Shown piece after piece: positions 63,566-64,000 of a stretch of DNA of 64,000 nt. The translations under genes and the position numbers were made by a program. The notes under the pieces are model-generated. The model did no database searches. It saw nothing but the letters and a program-made list of their open reading frames with translations, and had not been told where the DNA came from. The DNA is from Streptomyces griseicoloratus. Lineage in GTDB: Bacteria > Actinomycetota > Actinomycetes > Streptomycetales > Streptomycetaceae. Positions within the stretch are counted from its first letter, which is position 1. Each line of letters opens with the position of its first letter. The DNA lies in NCBI RefSeq assembly GCF_014534645.1, contig NZ_JACVQF010000234.1, positions 62,001 to 126,000 on the forward strand, read 5' to 3'.

Positions 63566-64000
63566 AGACGTCGGTGGTTGGTGGCCGGGCGCAGGGTGTG
63601 GCGTCGGGCCGGGCGCAGGGTGTGGCGTCGGGAGGGGAGGTCGGCCGGTGGCGGCCTGCGGTGTCCGCGGCCGGCGTGGCCGACGCGGTTTCTCCCACTT
63701 CTCCCACGGCTCGGGCTCTTGGGGCTCAGCGGGCTTTCGTGGCTCGTGCGGCAGTTGCCGCGGCGGCCACCGGGACGACCTCCAGGGCGGTCGTGGGAGG
63801 GGCTGCTGCCGGAGCGTCCGCAGGGGCGGATCCGGGGCTGCTCGACGGTGTGCGCAGGTGGCTCGCCGAGAGCGGGGCGGAACCGACGCCCGCGCGCGTG
63901 GCGCAGGCCCTGCGGGAACAGGGGCGGGTGCTCGGGGACGCCGAGATCCTCGGTGCCGCCGAGCAGCTGCGGTCCGAGCTGGTCGGCAGCGGGCCGTTGG
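63562..64000 (+). CDS. TadA/CpaF secretion ATPase, N-terminal part (cut by window end)
   Basis: 146 codons visible. The first about 100 residues are Ala/Gly/Ser-rich, then the TadA entry LLDGVRRWLAESGAEPTPARVAQALREQGRVLGDAEILG and AEQLRSELVGSGPL, which precedes the VTDV part in CpaF proteins. The Walker motifs lie beyond base 64000. ATG at 63562 overlaps the ssd stop. It begins the Tad/Flp pilus or septum-related secretion operon. Confidence 0.82.
   Translation, partial: MKTSVVGGRAQGVASGRAQGVASGGEVGRWRPAVSAAGVADAVSPTSPTARALGAQRAFVARAAVAAAATGTTSRAVVGGAAAGASAGADPGLLDGVRRWLAESGAEPTPARVAQALREQGRVLGDAEILGAAEQLRSELVGSGPL
63583..63630 (+). repeat. Exact 24-bp tandem repeat at the TadA N-terminus
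   Basis: 63583-63606 and 63607-63630 are identical and encode GRAQGVAS twice. It may vary in copy number between strains. Confidence 0.9.

Overview
The window reads as chromosomal core DNA of a Streptomyces. GC content is very high with strong third-position GC, GTG/TTG starts and ATGA/GTGA overlaps are common, and there is a WhiB-like wblA, an Scr1-type XRE/DUF397 system in two copies, a 6C RNA, and a gene order I recognise from S. coelicolor (roughly the SCO3557-SCO3626 interval). No transposase, integrase, phage block or CRISPR array was found. Function assignments rest on recognised motifs and protein families; no database search was run.

Layout. 0-5.7 kb: a class III aminotransferase (cut by the window start), a PfpI/DJ-1-like protein with a MarR regulator, a membrane Ser/Thr kinase, and a SLATT-like membrane protein behind a nested intergenic repeat. 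5.9-13.6 kb: ybaB-recR-DUF5063, an XRE/DUF397 pair, ask-asd (aspartate pathway), then an ECF sigma factor with a membrane partner. 13.6-24.3 kb: SURF1, an S9 peptidase, a two-RCK membrane protein, an NfeD-like protein plus flotillin, a PucR regulator and a secreted protein. 24.3-32 kb is more accessory: a DUF2975/HTH pair, an SCO2400-type protein, a SulP transporter with a divergent MerR, a second XRE/DUF397/HATPase locus, a VOC protein, an orphan membrane protein and tRNA-Pro(CGG).

32-64 kb is an ancient actinobacterial block: metallophosphoesterase, YqeY, class A PBP, wblA, two Get3/ArsA-type ATPases, DUF4177, RidA, Nudix, MBL hydrolase, crp, nth, CoA pyrophosphatase, MarP protease, epoxide-hydrolase-like protein, holin-like protein, nhaA, acsA, a SulP-carbonic anhydrase fusion, a deacetylase-like lipoprotein, a P-loop ATPase, a Fic-like protein, a HAD phosphatase, the 6C RNA, ssd and the start of the tad/cpaF operon. 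The order closely follows M. tuberculosis Rv3683 to Rv3659c (ponA2, whiB4, Rv3680/79, crp, nth, marP, ephE, acs, B11/6C RNA, ssd), recalled from memory.

The best candidates for something undescribed are regulatory. An identical palindrome (TGCCGG-AAA-CCGGCA) lies upstream of both the flotillin/NfeD operon and the PucR gene. A Crp-consensus site sits between crp and nth. Clear operator-like palindromes overlap the MarR, DUF2975/HTH and MerR promoters. Also notable are an endonuclease III with a roughly 200-residue histone-H1-like tail, a degenerate Fic protein, a tandemly duplicated DUF397 domain, and an 830-bp gene-free stretch with about eight degenerate copies of a 26-33 bp TACGCGCGC repeat.
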